A DNA stretch of 55,048 nt from an uncultured Lachnospiraceae bacterium (GCA_910578555.1 CAJTPS010000023.1:1-55048); one strand, 5' to 3'; counted from the stretch's first letter, positions 28,501 through 37,168 are shown. The notes: generated by a model not told the origin, from the sequence alone. Program-made: numbers and translations.

Positions 28501-28645
28501 CTGTGTTATCCATAACTGTGCCAGAAATGTCTAATGCGTATGCACCCGTCTTGCCCGTTTTCTCCGTGCGGGTGTCCCGATATGTAGTTGTCGTCACCTT
28601 GTCTACATTTTGATTTGTGTTATTATTATCAAATGTTATCTTCAT
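25553..28645 (-). CDS. Large DUF6240-type protein encoded next to flagellin
   Basis: 1030 residues from ATG 28645 (TGGAG seven bases upstream; longer frames lack a site). It is soluble, acidic and predominantly helical, with no signal peptide. It starts MKITFDNNNTNQNVDK, and N-terminal repeats of the type EENVRDVMKAYARAS / ADARWLVEKGVPLTAEAV recur at ~80-residue intervals to residue ~850. This matches the DUF6240 proteins of Lachnospiraceae. The unfolded N-terminus and flagellar context suggest a substrate or partner of the flagellar export apparatus; function unknown. A sigma-28-like promoter lies upstream. Confidence 0.82.
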   Translation of the reverse strand: MKITFDNNNTNQNVDKVTTTTYRDTRTEKTGKTGAYALDISGTVMDNTAYKGQGKTAEDVMQEAGQIDIATQRDYMTVMSNTMSEEDFSRMVEDGYQVGDMDIEEVVTIVDKIKAELIKGGTQVAGYTDQIDAGTLREITGSEAFAQELSRQFAEHDIPLTEENVRDVMKAYARASTLEEVTEGAAKYMVENHMEPTIDNLYRAGYSASGDGSRQGRGYYTDGAGYYAKKAEEYDWNSLRPQIEKIITQAGLEVNEETLADARWLVEKGVPLTAEAVSDLYMLNQLAFPQDGRQVLAAIVSAVADGKEAGAANLADGRSSMEKAAEYVERFARITDAAVDQVEAEGEELTLVNLEAAEERIEALKQPADENAAHHNRKDVSGSDGQHVQTGSGSVTATGENGADTVPVAENISARRQLEEIRLMMTIEANRKLLESGYAIDTTELEQLVNALRQIESQQNQALFGETDAARAAEKAALYTETRSKVAEIPSLPIDIVGRFKVSDQDFTLDQVHIDGTALRNQYDEAAKRYETWMTTTRRDLGDSIDKAFANVDDKLEDLGMELNEENRRAVRILGYNRMELSKENIETVRESDAQLRRVIGKMTPAAVLQAIRDGKNPLELTLPELDEYLDSIPYTREQESEKYSKFLYKLDKNKAIDEQERTAYIGIYRMLRQFEKTDDAAVGALVSMGAEVSFKNMLSAVRSRKRSGMDFMVDDAFAGVEAIEKGMSISRQIESGFNKTYRDIVGNIADRMARQDTSTEKEYRQEQMQEMRQACEVEDAVIEELLQSKQPVTINNLAAADMLMNSRGALYKKLKEYTTPADEEKVKDAVSRLHGALTDQEHAQEAFEEMEEVFEDVLEEAQYNADINYIDLKVIQSCRKQLTLAAGLAREENYQIPVEINGETTAIHLRVLHSQQDGGKVKATLETESYGRTAAEFTIRSRKVSGYIACSTQEGTKSIQSRKDNLQKELQETVESLAGNALELGDIGIVCSAELDLNAYTAEEVQDGSSVQTADLYQIAKAFITTITA

Positions 28646-28698
28646 ACACACACTCCATGTAGTAGGTCTTTTCATTTCCCATACAATATACAAAATAT

Positions 28699-28727
28699 AA
28701 AGGGGAATGCATTTACATTCACCCTTT
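28699..28727 (-). terminator. Hairpin after the flagellin-like gene
   Basis: AAAGGGTGAATG ... CATTCCCCTTT on the minus strand, followed by ATATTTTG. It lies ~110 bases past the stop of the 28837-29250 gene and abuts the -10 box of the sigma-28-like promoter, so termination and initiation signals are packed together. Confidence 0.5.
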
Positions 28728-28754
28728 ATTTCGGCATATATTTTTCTTTTCTTA
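28728..28754 (-). promoter_or_regulatory. Sigma-28-like promoter upstream of the DUF6240-type gene
   Basis: TAAGAAAA (28754-28747), an 11-base spacer and GCCGAAAT (28735-28728), compared with the flagellar sigma-28 consensus TAAAGTTT-N11-GCCGATAA. The -10 differs at two positions. It would start a transcript ~75 bases before the gene. Confidence 0.5.
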
Positions 28755-28836
28755 ACCCTGTGCCCAAAATCATTAAAATCTCCTTATAGCCCCGCAGACT
28801 TTACTGCCGATACTATATCGCATAAAGCAGCCGATA

Positions 28837-29250
28837 TTACTGCAAAAGTTCCAGAATCGACTGTTTACTCTGGTTTGCCTGTGTCAGCATGGAGGTTCCC
28901 GCCTGCACATAAAAACTGCAGGTGCCGCCATAAATGGGGACATCAATAAGACGCTTGTTTGTACTTGTCCACGGTGCAACGCCATAATCACCATTGATGC
29001 TAGTAGTGACATCCTGGCTGTCTGTGTACAAATCCAATATGGTATTACCGTTAAATACATCCCTGATTCTATCTAATACCGATTGTTCCGTATCCGGCGG
29101 AACACTTGTTTTTATCGGCATCGTAGTACTGATGCTTCCTATTGTGTCACTACCGGAACGCAGTGTAAAGTGATTTCCCCGTCCTGTTATCTCTCTTAGA
29201 AAGAAAGCCGTAGCAGTATTAACATAAAAAGACTGGTACACCCTGTTCAT
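28837..29250 (-). CDS. Small protein with a flagellin-type C-terminal D0 tail only
   Basis: 137 residues from ATG 29250 (TTGGAG ten bases upstream). The last 18 residues SMLTQANQSKQSILELLQ match the flagellin C-terminus encoded at 24357 (SMLAQANERPSQVLQLLQ), but the flagellin N-terminal D0/D1 helices are absent. The middle (GSDTIGSISTTMPIKT ...) is beta-rich and unrelated to flagellin as far as I can see. Either a decayed flagellin remnant or a small export substrate that keeps the FliS-binding, polymerising tail. It has its own ribosome site and an intact frame, which favours a real gene. Confidence 0.6.
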   Translation of the reverse strand: MNRVYQSFYVNTATAFFLREITGRGNHFTLRSGSDTIGSISTTMPIKTSVPPDTEQSVLDRIRDVFNGNTILDLYTDSQDVTTSINGDYGVAPWTSTNKRLIDVPIYGGTCSFYVQAGTSMLTQANQSKQSILELLQ

Positions 29251-29295
29251 ATTAATTTTCTCCAAGGCATCCCAGTCTATTTTATATTCTATATG

Positions 29296-31257
29296 CTAGA
29301 ACACAAACACCGCTGCCGTATACGGCGGCAGGTCAAACGTAATATTGTAATCCTTATAGTTGCACACGCCCTTGACCGCGTTAAGCTCTGCCGGAATCTC
29401 GTGCCCGTTTCCGCCAAAGCGCTTGTCATCACTGTTGAGCAGCAGTTTGTATTTCTTTTTCTTCGGCACACCCAGCATGTAGTTCTCCCACATCATAGGC
29501 GTCATATTGATCACAAACATGATATTGTTCTTTCCGGTCTCGTCCTTCCTGAAGAAGCTGTACACGCTGCGGTCCGCATCGTCTGCGTTCAGCCATTCAA
29601 AGCCTTTCCAGTCATTGTCAATGGAATAGAGCGCCGGATACTTGCGGTACAGGTTGAGCAGTTCTTTCATATACTCATGCACGCCTCTGTTCTGCTCTTC
29701 ACCAAGCAGATACCAGTCCAGTTCTCTCTCTTCACTCCACTCTCTCTCCTGCCCGAAGTCCTGTCCCATGAAGAGGAGCTTCTTGCCGGAATGTCCGAAC
29801 ATATAGGTATATCCGAGACGCAGATTCGCATACTTATCCACCGGATAGCCGGGCATCTTATTGACCATGGAGCATTTCAGATGCACCACTTCATCATGCG
29901 ACAACGGCAGGATATAATTCTCACTGTGATTGTAAGTCATCGCAAATGTCATGGCGTAGTGATTGTTCTTGCGGAAATACGGGTCCAGCTTCATGTATTC
30001 GCAGAAATCATGCATCCAGCCCATATTCCATTTCAGGCTGAATCCCAGACCGTCATCTTCCACTTTGCCGGTCACCTTCGGCCATGCGGTCGATTCCTCT
30101 GCAATCGTGAGAAATCCTGGATACGTACCCAGTACCACGGAATTTAAATGTTTGAAGAATTCGATCGCTTCCAGATTCTGATTGCCGCCATACTTATTGG
30201 CAACCCATTGTCCATCCTGTTTGCCATAATCCAGATACAGCATCGAAGCCACCGCATCCACGCGGATGCCGTCGATATGATACTCTTTGATCCAGAAAAG
30301 CGCATTGGCAATCAGGAAATTCTTAACTTCATTCTTGCCGTAGTTAAAAATCTTCGTACCCCAGTCCGGATGTTCACCGATCCTCGGGTCCGGATGCTCG
30401 AAGATGCACTGTCCGTCGAAGCATCCGAGTCCGTGAGCGTCTCTGGCAAAATGTGCCGGAACCCAGTCAAGGATCACGCCGATCTTATGGCGGTGCAGCG
30501 TATTGACCAGATACATGAAATCATCAGGCGTACCGTGTCTGGACGTCGGTGCGTAATAACCCGTCACCTGATATCCCCAGGAACCGTCAAACGGATATTC
30601 TGCAATCCCCATCAGTTCTATATGGGTATACTTCATCTCCTTCAGATATTCCACGATCCTGTCTGCAAATTCTCTGTAATTATAGAAACCGTCCGGCGTG
30701 CCGTTGGGGTGTTTCATCCAGGAACCGATATGGCACTCATAGATTGCAACCGGCTCCTTATTATAATCTTTGCCGTTTCTGTCCGTCATCCACGTACTGT
30801 CTGTCCACTTGAATTTACTGATATCATACGTCTTAGATGCATTACCCGGGCGCATCTCCGCATAGTTGGCAAACGGATCAGCCTTATACAGCTTCTCTCC
30901 CGCCGGCGTATGGATCAGGAACTTATACAGCTCGTTCTCACCCACTTCAGGAATAAACAGCGTATAAATCCCGGAAGGTCCGATTTTTTCCATCAGGTGC
31001 TTCTCTTCATTCCAGTCGTTAAACGTGCCGATCACATGTACACATGCGGCGTTCGGTGCCCAAACCGCAAAAAACATGCCTTTTACGCCGTTCTCCACAG
31101 AAGGGTGCGCCCCCAGCTTCTTATAGATATCATAGTGTGAACCCTGTCCGAATAGATACTGGTCAGCTTCCGAAATAAATACCTGGCTCTCCGCCGCTTT
31201 CTGCGCTGTTGTCTCCTTTTTTACCGCTGTCTCTTTTTTCTCTTTTTTTGCCGCCAT
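29296..31257 (-). CDS. glgB: 1,4-alpha-glucan branching enzyme
   Basis: 653 residues from ATG 31257 (GGGGGCAGAGAG upstream; an ATG at 31272 is possible). A short Lys/Glu-rich leader, then the CBM48 N-module and the GH13 barrel: DWVPAHF, GIRVDAVASMLYLDY (nucleophile Asp), IAEESTAWP (acid Glu), LPLSHDEVVH, and the C-terminal beta domain. It makes alpha-1,6 branches in glycogen. No other glycogen gene is adjacent; it follows the TPR/AAA-like gene by 25 bases and is probably co-transcribed with it. Confidence 0.97.
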   Translation of the reverse strand: MAAKKEKKETAVKKETTAQKAAESQVFISEADQYLFGQGSHYDIYKKLGAHPSVENGVKGMFFAVWAPNAACVHVIGTFNDWNEEKHLMEKIGPSGIYTLFIPEVGENELYKFLIHTPAGEKLYKADPFANYAEMRPGNASKTYDISKFKWTDSTWMTDRNGKDYNKEPVAIYECHIGSWMKHPNGTPDGFYNYREFADRIVEYLKEMKYTHIELMGIAEYPFDGSWGYQVTGYYAPTSRHGTPDDFMYLVNTLHRHKIGVILDWVPAHFARDAHGLGCFDGQCIFEHPDPRIGEHPDWGTKIFNYGKNEVKNFLIANALFWIKEYHIDGIRVDAVASMLYLDYGKQDGQWVANKYGGNQNLEAIEFFKHLNSVVLGTYPGFLTIAEESTAWPKVTGKVEDDGLGFSLKWNMGWMHDFCEYMKLDPYFRKNNHYAMTFAMTYNHSENYILPLSHDEVVHLKCSMVNKMPGYPVDKYANLRLGYTYMFGHSGKKLLFMGQDFGQEREWSEERELDWYLLGEEQNRGVHEYMKELLNLYRKYPALYSIDNDWKGFEWLNADDADRSVYSFFRKDETGKNNIMFVINMTPMMWENYMLGVPKKKKYKLLLNSDDKRFGGNGHEIPAELNAVKGVCNYKDYNITFDLPPYTAAVFVF

Positions 31258-31282
31258 ACTCTCTGCCCCCATAACTTTTATT

Positions 31283-34054
31283 TTAATAATGCATGAAGTC
31301 CTTCTCACGCAGTATGATCATATCTTCATCATCATATCGCTTCGCCAGCAGAATATCCATAAAGTGCTTCGGCGTCTTCCTGTTCGCATAACCGATCGCT
31401 TCATCGACAAGCTCTCTGACCTCCGCCATACTTACCTCATGATCGCTCGTCTGTCTGTCGGCTATTCTCGTATGAAGCGCCAGAATACCGAATTCATCAA
31501 TGGAATATTCCATTTCTTCCGCGTATTGTTTCGCATAGGCCACAAGAGACTCATCATCCAGCGGCTCGATGTCCACACGCAGATTAAAATTATTATGCAG
31601 TACGGTATTATTATCAAAGAGCCGGTTCATATTCTGCTTCCTGTCAACCATGAGAAGCAAAAGCCCCATATTATCCCGCTCTAATACCTTGACCATCTTC
31701 ATAACGGTAGCCTGTTTCAAGCGTGACGCCCTCTCTATGATCAGCGCCCCGTTGTCCAGCCTGGCAAACGTCTCTGCCACATCCTTCTTATTCAGGACAT
31801 TGGCTGATATCTTGGCCACCTTGCCGGAAAAATTGTTGTCACTGCTCTGCATCTCCTTGATCAGCGCTTTCGCAAGCGTCAATGCGACAGCCTCCTCCTC
31901 GCCGGTAATCACAACATTACCCGTGCAGGAAGCAAGACTCATATTATCCAGCACATGTACCAGCTGCCTCCTGGACTTGCGATGATGTATGAACTGCCCG
32001 AAGAGTTCTGTCTCCTCCTCTGTCAACTCACGATCCTGCCTGATCTCCTGTCCAGCCTCATGCTGACCGCGTACCGTATCTGCCTGATTTTCCGGCTCTT
32101 CTGCGGTCTGCGTGCCTTCCTCCGGAATTTGTTCCTCAGCATCCGCAACTGCCGGCTCTTCGATCTCTTCCGCTTCACTCTCCTGCAGATCTTCATCCGT
32201 ATCCTGCAGCGCCTTTTCTATGATCCTCTCCATCTCCGGCGTAAGCTGTCTGGACTCCGGTTCCTGCTCCACATCGCCCTCCGGAAGAACCACCTTCTTA
32301 ATTGCCGGCTTCCTGTGCGAATCTTTCATGATCGCCGCCACAAATGCCCTCTCCAGTTCTTCCAGAAGACCATTCTTCGTAGCTTCGTCAAAATCCGCAA
32401 AAATATTACCGGTATGCGCCAGAATCCGCTGCCGGACTTCTTCCATCTGCTTCTGCTTCGTGGTTTTCTTCATCTCTTCCCACTCGGCCATAATGTCTTC
32501 TATGCTGAGCTGTCCGGTGATCTGCTTTTCCACCCGCTCTGCCTCCGGCACCACCAGACTGATCTGTCCGTCATATTCCTGCGACAGGAGATTATCATAT
32601 TTCGACGGCTTCATCATCTGTTCCAGAATCTGCTGCGCATCAAAAGCCACCGTATCTTCTCTGGCGATCTGCGCACTGATCTCCCGCAGATCGTCCGTAT
32701 CCAAAGACAGTTTCTTCGGCCTCTCCTGTGTCGTATTCTCTATAGCCGGTGCCTCCTGAACCGGCGTCTCTTTCGCCGGAAAAGCTATGACCGGAGTTTC
32801 CTGCAACTGTTCCTCGATCTCCTGTGCAGGCATTTCCTCTGTCTCTTCCAGCAGAGGCGCTATCAGCGTCTTCGCAATCGCATCGTCCGCGCTATCCGCC
32901 TCCCCGTCAGGCTCCGGTGCCTCCATTTCTCCCGCCTGCTCCGAATCCTCTGTATGATCCGCTGTCTGTGCGGGCTCAATGTCCTCTGCAGCCGTTATAT
33001 AATTCTCGTCTTCCTCAAACTCTGCAAGACCCTCGTCTTCCATATCCTCTGCAGGCTCCGTAAACTCCTCGTCCACGTCGTCTTCCATATCTTCATCGAA
33101 GTCCGCATCATCAGTGTCGTTCGTCCCGTACACCGTCTCAGAGGAAAACCCATTATCTGAAGTCTGCGTCTGGTCGTCCGGTCCCGCCGGTGCTCCGCCG
33201 TCATCAAGAATCTCCTTCATACTCTCAGCCAGCGCCATCTGCAGATTGATCGTATTGTACTGACCTACGTCAACCGTTTTCACCTCCGGGAGTTCCATCG
33301 TAGGTGCCGCCGGAACTTCCTGCCCGCCTTCTTCCTCGTTATGTCTGATCTTGCCGGCTACTCTTGTGTCACCCGGTACACCGCCTGTATCCTCATCTTC
33401 TTCCGCCAATTCGTCCTCTGGCAGATCAGCACCGTTCCTCTCACGTATCCACGTATTATATCTGGACTGCTGCTCTTCGCTGAGCGGCTCGTGCAGCGCC
33501 TTGAGCTCCAGCGCCTTGATCACATACTTGCCATCGCCGAACATAAAGAACATTTCATCACATATCTCGATGCACTTCGTAGATAATCCGATCCTGTGAT
33601 ACAGATACGCCAGCTCATACTCCCATTTCTCTCTCGGATCTCGTCTCTTAAATTCCTCCAGGACCGCTATCCGCTCTTCCAGGCTGACGTCCTGCGCCTC
33701 ATAAAGACGATACTGTAGAATATATCTCCCCGTATCCTTCGGTGCAATCTGCACAAATTCTTTATAATATTCGATCGCCTGCACATACTCTTCCAGTTTA
33801 ATGGAAAGCTCGCACAGCGAATATACGATCGATCTGCTTGACGGATGTCTCTCATAAGCTAACAGCAATATCTCCTTACTCTCCTGATATCTCCTGTTAA
33901 TCTTATACAAATCACTGATCGTACAGAGCATCATGACGCTTTTGACCCGGCGCCAGTCTATAGAATCCGCGATGCTGACAGCTTCCGCAAATTCTCCCTC
34001 CGCAATCAATGCCCTAATTTCATCGGAGCGTACTTTATATTCGTATTTATCCAA
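31283..34054 (-). CDS. TPR / acidic linker / degenerate AAA-like protein
   Basis: 923 residues from TTG 34054 (GAGGTGG five bases upstream; a TTG 11 codons earlier has no site). Residues ~1-200 are tetratricopeptide-like helical repeats (EEYVQAIEYYKEFVQIAP). Residues ~235-680 are extremely acidic and low-complexity (runs of Glu/Asp with Ala/Pro). The last ~220 residues resemble an AAA module: VVITGEEEAVALTLAKAL stands where a P-loop should be but lacks GKT, and DNGALIIERASRL matches the Walker B/sensor region. It may act as a scaffold rather than an ATPase. No membrane segment. Function unknown. Confidence 0.75.
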   Translation of the reverse strand: MDKYEYKVRSDEIRALIAEGEFAEAVSIADSIDWRRVKSVMMLCTISDLYKINRRYQESKEILLLAYERHPSSRSIVYSLCELSIKLEEYVQAIEYYKEFVQIAPKDTGRYILQYRLYEAQDVSLEERIAVLEEFKRRDPREKWEYELAYLYHRIGLSTKCIEICDEMFFMFGDGKYVIKALELKALHEPLSEEQQSRYNTWIRERNGADLPEDELAEEDEDTGGVPGDTRVAGKIRHNEEEGGQEVPAAPTMELPEVKTVDVGQYNTINLQMALAESMKEILDDGGAPAGPDDQTQTSDNGFSSETVYGTNDTDDADFDEDMEDDVDEEFTEPAEDMEDEGLAEFEEDENYITAAEDIEPAQTADHTEDSEQAGEMEAPEPDGEADSADDAIAKTLIAPLLEETEEMPAQEIEEQLQETPVIAFPAKETPVQEAPAIENTTQERPKKLSLDTDDLREISAQIAREDTVAFDAQQILEQMMKPSKYDNLLSQEYDGQISLVVPEAERVEKQITGQLSIEDIMAEWEEMKKTTKQKQMEEVRQRILAHTGNIFADFDEATKNGLLEELERAFVAAIMKDSHRKPAIKKVVLPEGDVEQEPESRQLTPEMERIIEKALQDTDEDLQESEAEEIEEPAVADAEEQIPEEGTQTAEEPENQADTVRGQHEAGQEIRQDRELTEEETELFGQFIHHRKSRRQLVHVLDNMSLASCTGNVVITGEEEAVALTLAKALIKEMQSSDNNFSGKVAKISANVLNKKDVAETFARLDNGALIIERASRLKQATVMKMVKVLERDNMGLLLLMVDRKQNMNRLFDNNTVLHNNFNLRVDIEPLDDESLVAYAKQYAEEMEYSIDEFGILALHTRIADRQTSDHEVSMAEVRELVDEAIGYANRKTPKHFMDILLAKRYDDEDMIILREKDFMHY

Positions 34055-34189
34055 GGTGCCCACCTCATTACCGTATTCCCGTGACAATTCGAAATCTATA
34101 ATTCTGTTGTCACGTATTTTTCCACATAGTAACCCTATTTTTCACTGTTTAAGTTTACCATAGCCGCCTATCAATGTAAATAAAATATG

Positions 34190-34242
34190 TAGAAAAAATA
34201 GCACCCCCATCTTGGTATCTTTTCGTTAGTATATACCAAGAT
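34190..34242 (-). terminator. Terminator after rsmA
   Basis: Minus strand ATCTTGGTAT ... ATACCAAGAT (10-bp stem, 34242-34209), then GGGGGTGCTATTTTTT. It lies ~55 bases after the rsmA stop and before the next gene. Confidence 0.6.
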
Positions 34243-34298
34243 ATGGAGATGCCACAATATACAATCACCTTATATTGTATTATAAAGTCAAATTTTCT

Positions 34299-35168
34299 TT
34301 ACACGTCCTCTCCCGCAAGCAGATTGGAAAGTTCTGCAAACCGTTCTAATGTTAGCGTTTCACCGCGTGTTGCGGGCGGGAGTCCCATTTCCATAAGCGC
34401 CTCCTCTACCTGTGCTCTGCTGACACCCAGACCACCCGCGTTCGCAAGCCCGTTCGCAAGCGTCTTTCTTCTCTGGTTAAAAGACGCCCGGATGATCGCA
34501 AATAGCCGCTCCTCATCCCCTACTTCTACCGGCGGCTTCTCATAACGCGTCAGCCGGATCACCGTACTGTCCACATTGGGTCTCGGCATGAAACAGGCGG
34601 CGGGCACTCTGGTAATTATTTCCGGTCTGGCATAGTACTGCACCGCCAGCGACAGCGCCCCATAATCTTTCGTTCCCGGCCCTACCCGCATGCGGTCCGC
34701 CACTTCCTTCTGCACCATAATCGTCACGCTCTGCAGGGGCACATGCTTTTCAAAAAGCGCCATGATAATCGGCGTAGTAATGTAATACGGCAGATTCGCC
34801 ACCACCTTAATCGGCCTGCCGCCGTTATGCTCCTGCGCCAGTCTGTTGATATCCACCTTCAGAATATCCTCGTTGATAAGTGTCACATTATCACAATCCG
34901 CCAGTGTGTCATGCAGAATCGGAATCAGATTCCTGTCGATCTCCACCGCTATCACTTCGCCCGCTTCCGCCGCCAGACGCTGCGTCATGGTACCGATACC
35001 GGGACCGATCTCCAGGACACAATCCTGCTTCGTGATATCCGCCGATTCTATGATCTTGTCAAGTATGCTGCTGTCAATCAGAAAATTCTGCCCGAATTTC
35101 TTCTGAAAAGCAAACTGATATTTCTGTATAATCTCTGTTGTATTTCTCCTGTTGCCCAGTTCTGTCAT
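34299..35168 (-). CDS. rsmA: 16S rRNA dimethyladenosine transferase
   Basis: 289 residues. SAM-binding motif VLEIGPGIGTMT, acidic end of strand 2 VIAVEID, and catalytic NLPYYITTP; C-terminal helical domain intact (SFNQRRKTLANGL). It dimethylates two adjacent adenines near the 3' end of 16S rRNA. It follows tatD, a common neighbour in Bacillota, although the RNase M5 gene usually between them is missing: the 114-base gap is GC-rich with no gene. Confidence 0.97.
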   Translation of the reverse strand: MTELGNRRNTTEIIQKYQFAFQKKFGQNFLIDSSILDKIIESADITKQDCVLEIGPGIGTMTQRLAAEAGEVIAVEIDRNLIPILHDTLADCDNVTLINEDILKVDINRLAQEHNGGRPIKVVANLPYYITTPIIMALFEKHVPLQSVTIMVQKEVADRMRVGPGTKDYGALSLAVQYYARPEIITRVPAACFMPRPNVDSTVIRLTRYEKPPVEVGDEERLFAIIRASFNQRRKTLANGLANAGGLGVSRAQVEEALMEMGLPPATRGETLTLERFAELSNLLAGEDV

Positions 35169-35282
35169 GCTGCTCTTCTCTCCATACTCTATATTTCGCG
35201 CACCTCGCCGACGGCGTGCGGTCTCACGCTCCGTTGTCCTCCGGCCCGTCCCGGCATTCCGGACTGCCGCCTGCCTTCCCTA

Positions 35283-36050
35283 TCACTTGATCCGAAAAAG
35301 TCTCATCGCATTCTCTTCCGTTACCTGCACAACCTTCTCGTATGAAATGCCCTTAAGTTCTGCGACCGCCTGCGCTACATAAGGGAGATTCAACGACGAA
35401 TTCCTCTTTCCGCGATGCGGCTCCGGTGCCAGATACGGACTATCCGTCTCCAGCAGTATTCTGTCAAGCGGTATATACTCTACCGCCTCTTTCAGCTTTT
35501 TACTGTTCTGAAATGTAATCACACCACCGATTCCAAAATAATAATCCATCTGCAGATATTCGCGCGCAATTTCCTTCGTATAGGAATAACAGTGTACCAC
35601 GCCGCCGGTCTCCCCGGTATGCAGCGCCTGCATCATATCCAGCGTATCTCTGGCCGCATCCCTGGAATGAATGATCACCGGCAGCCCTGTCTCCCGCGCC
35701 AGAACCAACTGCCGTTCAAACCATATCTTCTGAACGTGCGGTTCCGGTTCCTTCCAGTGATAGTCAAGCCCGATCTCCCCTACTGCCACTACCTTATCCG
35801 CCGCACACTGCTCTCGCAGCCAGGCGAAGTTCTCCTCATTCAACTCAGAAGTCTCACTGGGATGAACACCCATCGCCCCATAGATAAAAGGATATTTCTC
35901 CGTCAGTTCTAACGTGAGCCTGCAGCTTTCAAGACTTGCACCCACATTGATCACCCTGTCAATCCCATGTTTGCGCAGAGATATTAGCAGTTCCTCCCTG
36001 TCCTCATGAAACGCTTCATCATCATAATGTGCATGACTTTCAAAGATCAT
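35283..36050 (-). CDS. TatD-family metal-dependent deoxyribonuclease
   Basis: 255 residues, full length. Metal-binding residues of the family are visible: SHAHYDD at the start, GEIGLDYHW (Glu), VIIHSRD, GVVHCYS and ETDSPYLAP (Asp). A cytoplasmic Mg-dependent 3'-5' DNase / quality-control enzyme. It is the first gene of a minus-strand unit leading to rsmA. Confidence 0.95.
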   Translation of the reverse strand: MIFESHAHYDDEAFHEDREELLISLRKHGIDRVINVGASLESCRLTLELTEKYPFIYGAMGVHPSETSELNEENFAWLREQCAADKVVAVGEIGLDYHWKEPEPHVQKIWFERQLVLARETGLPVIIHSRDAARDTLDMMQALHTGETGGVVHCYSYTKEIAREYLQMDYYFGIGGVITFQNSKKLKEAVEYIPLDRILLETDSPYLAPEPHRGKRNSSLNLPYVAQAVAELKGISYEKVVQVTEENAMRLFRIK

Positions 36051-36115
36051 TTTCTCTCCTTTTCTGCCTCTGCCGTATAATACTTAATATTTTGTAAAAA
36101 ATTCTAAAAAAATAC

Positions 36116-36144
36116 TTGCATTGCCGGGAACAATATACTATAAT
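36116..36144 (+). promoter_or_regulatory. Sigma-A promoter for tRNA-Lys
   Basis: TTGCAT (36116-36121), 17-base spacer, TATAAT (36139-36144), ~38 bases before the tRNA. Confidence 0.75.
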
Positions 36145-36182
36145 AACTCTTGCGTGTTGAGAAAGCGCATTATAACGGACAT

Positions 36183-36255
36183 GCACCGCTAGCTCAGTTG
36201 GTAGAGCACCTGACTCTTAATCAGGGTGTCCAGGGTTCGAGCCCCTGGCGGTGCA
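36183..36255 (+). tRNA. tRNA-Lys(CTT)
   Basis: 73 bases. Acceptor GCACCGC/GCGGTGC with discriminator A, D-arm GCTCAGTTGGTAGAGC, anticodon arm CTGACTCTTAATCAG (CTT), T-arm CAGGGTTCGAGCCCCTG. CCA not encoded. Confidence 0.96.
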
Positions 36256-36260
36256 CTGGG

Positions 36261-36306
36261 AGAACTGGTTTTGGAATCGCAGGATTCTGGGGTCGGTTCT
36301 TTTTTT
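36261..36306 (+). terminator. Terminator of tRNA-Lys
   Basis: AGAAC ... GGTTCT outer arms with inner GGAATC/GATTCT pairing, then seven T, six bases after the tRNA. Confidence 0.7.
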
Positions 36307-36322
36307 GATATAAAATTGCTAA

Positions 36323-37168
36323 TCAAAAAGTTATTCCTGACAATTCTGCCGCCATTCCCGCTGCCACGCCGATCGCATATAATAAACCTATGACGCGCAG
36401 ATTCTCGCCACGGTCATCATTCACGCGCAGCAACACCAGTATGCCTACACCGCTGCCCGACAGTAAACCGGCAATCATACCGCCCACCCCGAGTACGCCG
36501 TTCAGATACAGCTGCGTGATAACGACGGAGGCCGCACAGTTTGGAATCAGACCTACCAGACCGGCAATCAGCGTCCCCACGACCGGACGGTTCAATATGA
36601 TACTGCCAAGCGCCTCTTCTCCGATCCACATAATAAGCAGATTAAGCGCCAGTGAAATAACCAGGATATACAGAAATATCTCCACCGTATGGTGCAGTGC
36701 CGATTTCCAGATCCCGTTCTCACAGTGGCAGTGATGCTGCTCGCACAGATGCTCGATCTGCATTTCCTTCTTATTGCCGCTAAAGATCAAGTCAATCACA
36801 AAACCCGCCGTCACAGCAACCAGCAGCTTCACGGCCAGCACCTTGACAATCATACCTGCCCCTGCATTCTCGGATATCATAATAGGAAGCATCTCGTCGG
36901 ACGTAGAAAGGAAAACCGCCATCAGTGTACCCAGGGTGATGATCCTGCCCGCGTACAGATTCGATGCCGCCGCCGAAAAACCGCACTGCGGAAAAATTCC
37001 CAGTACGCCGCCGATCACCGGTCCGCCTTTACCTGCGCGGCGTATCGCCTGCTGCATCTTATTGCCGGCTTTATGCTCCAGATATTCCATAACGAGATAA
37101 GCCGCAAACAAAAAAGGCACCAGCCGCATGCTGTCTATAAAACTATCCATTATTATTTCTATAATCAT
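36323..37168 (-). CDS. Putative multi-TM metal (Mn/As-type) exporter, ArsP_2-like
   Basis: 281 residues from ATG 37168 (GGAAAGAAG upstream). About eight to ten membrane helices in two related halves, each with a conserved Pro-x-Cys: GIFPQCGFSAAASNLY near residue 65 and GLIPNCAASVVITQLY near residue 210. A central cytoplasmic His/Cys-rich loop EHLCEQHHCHCEN probably binds metal. This matches the putative 10-TM heavy-metal exporter family often named 'putative manganese transporter'. Substrate unproven. Confidence 0.8.
   Translation of the reverse strand: MIIEIIMDSFIDSMRLVPFLFAAYLVMEYLEHKAGNKMQQAIRRAGKGGPVIGGVLGIFPQCGFSAAASNLYAGRIITLGTLMAVFLSTSDEMLPIMISENAGAGMIVKVLAVKLLVAVTAGFVIDLIFSGNKKEMQIEHLCEQHHCHCENGIWKSALHHTVEIFLYILVISLALNLLIMWIGEEALGSIILNRPVVGTLIAGLVGLIPNCAASVVITQLYLNGVLGVGGMIAGLLSGSGVGILVLLRVNDDRGENLRVIGLLYAIGVAAGMAAELSGITF

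Noticed and set aside
31955..33160. 401-codon plus-strand frame opposite the TPR/acidic protein
   Set aside because: Leu/Arg/Cys-rich antisense of a Glu/Asp-rich low-complexity coding region; no ribosome site or domain.
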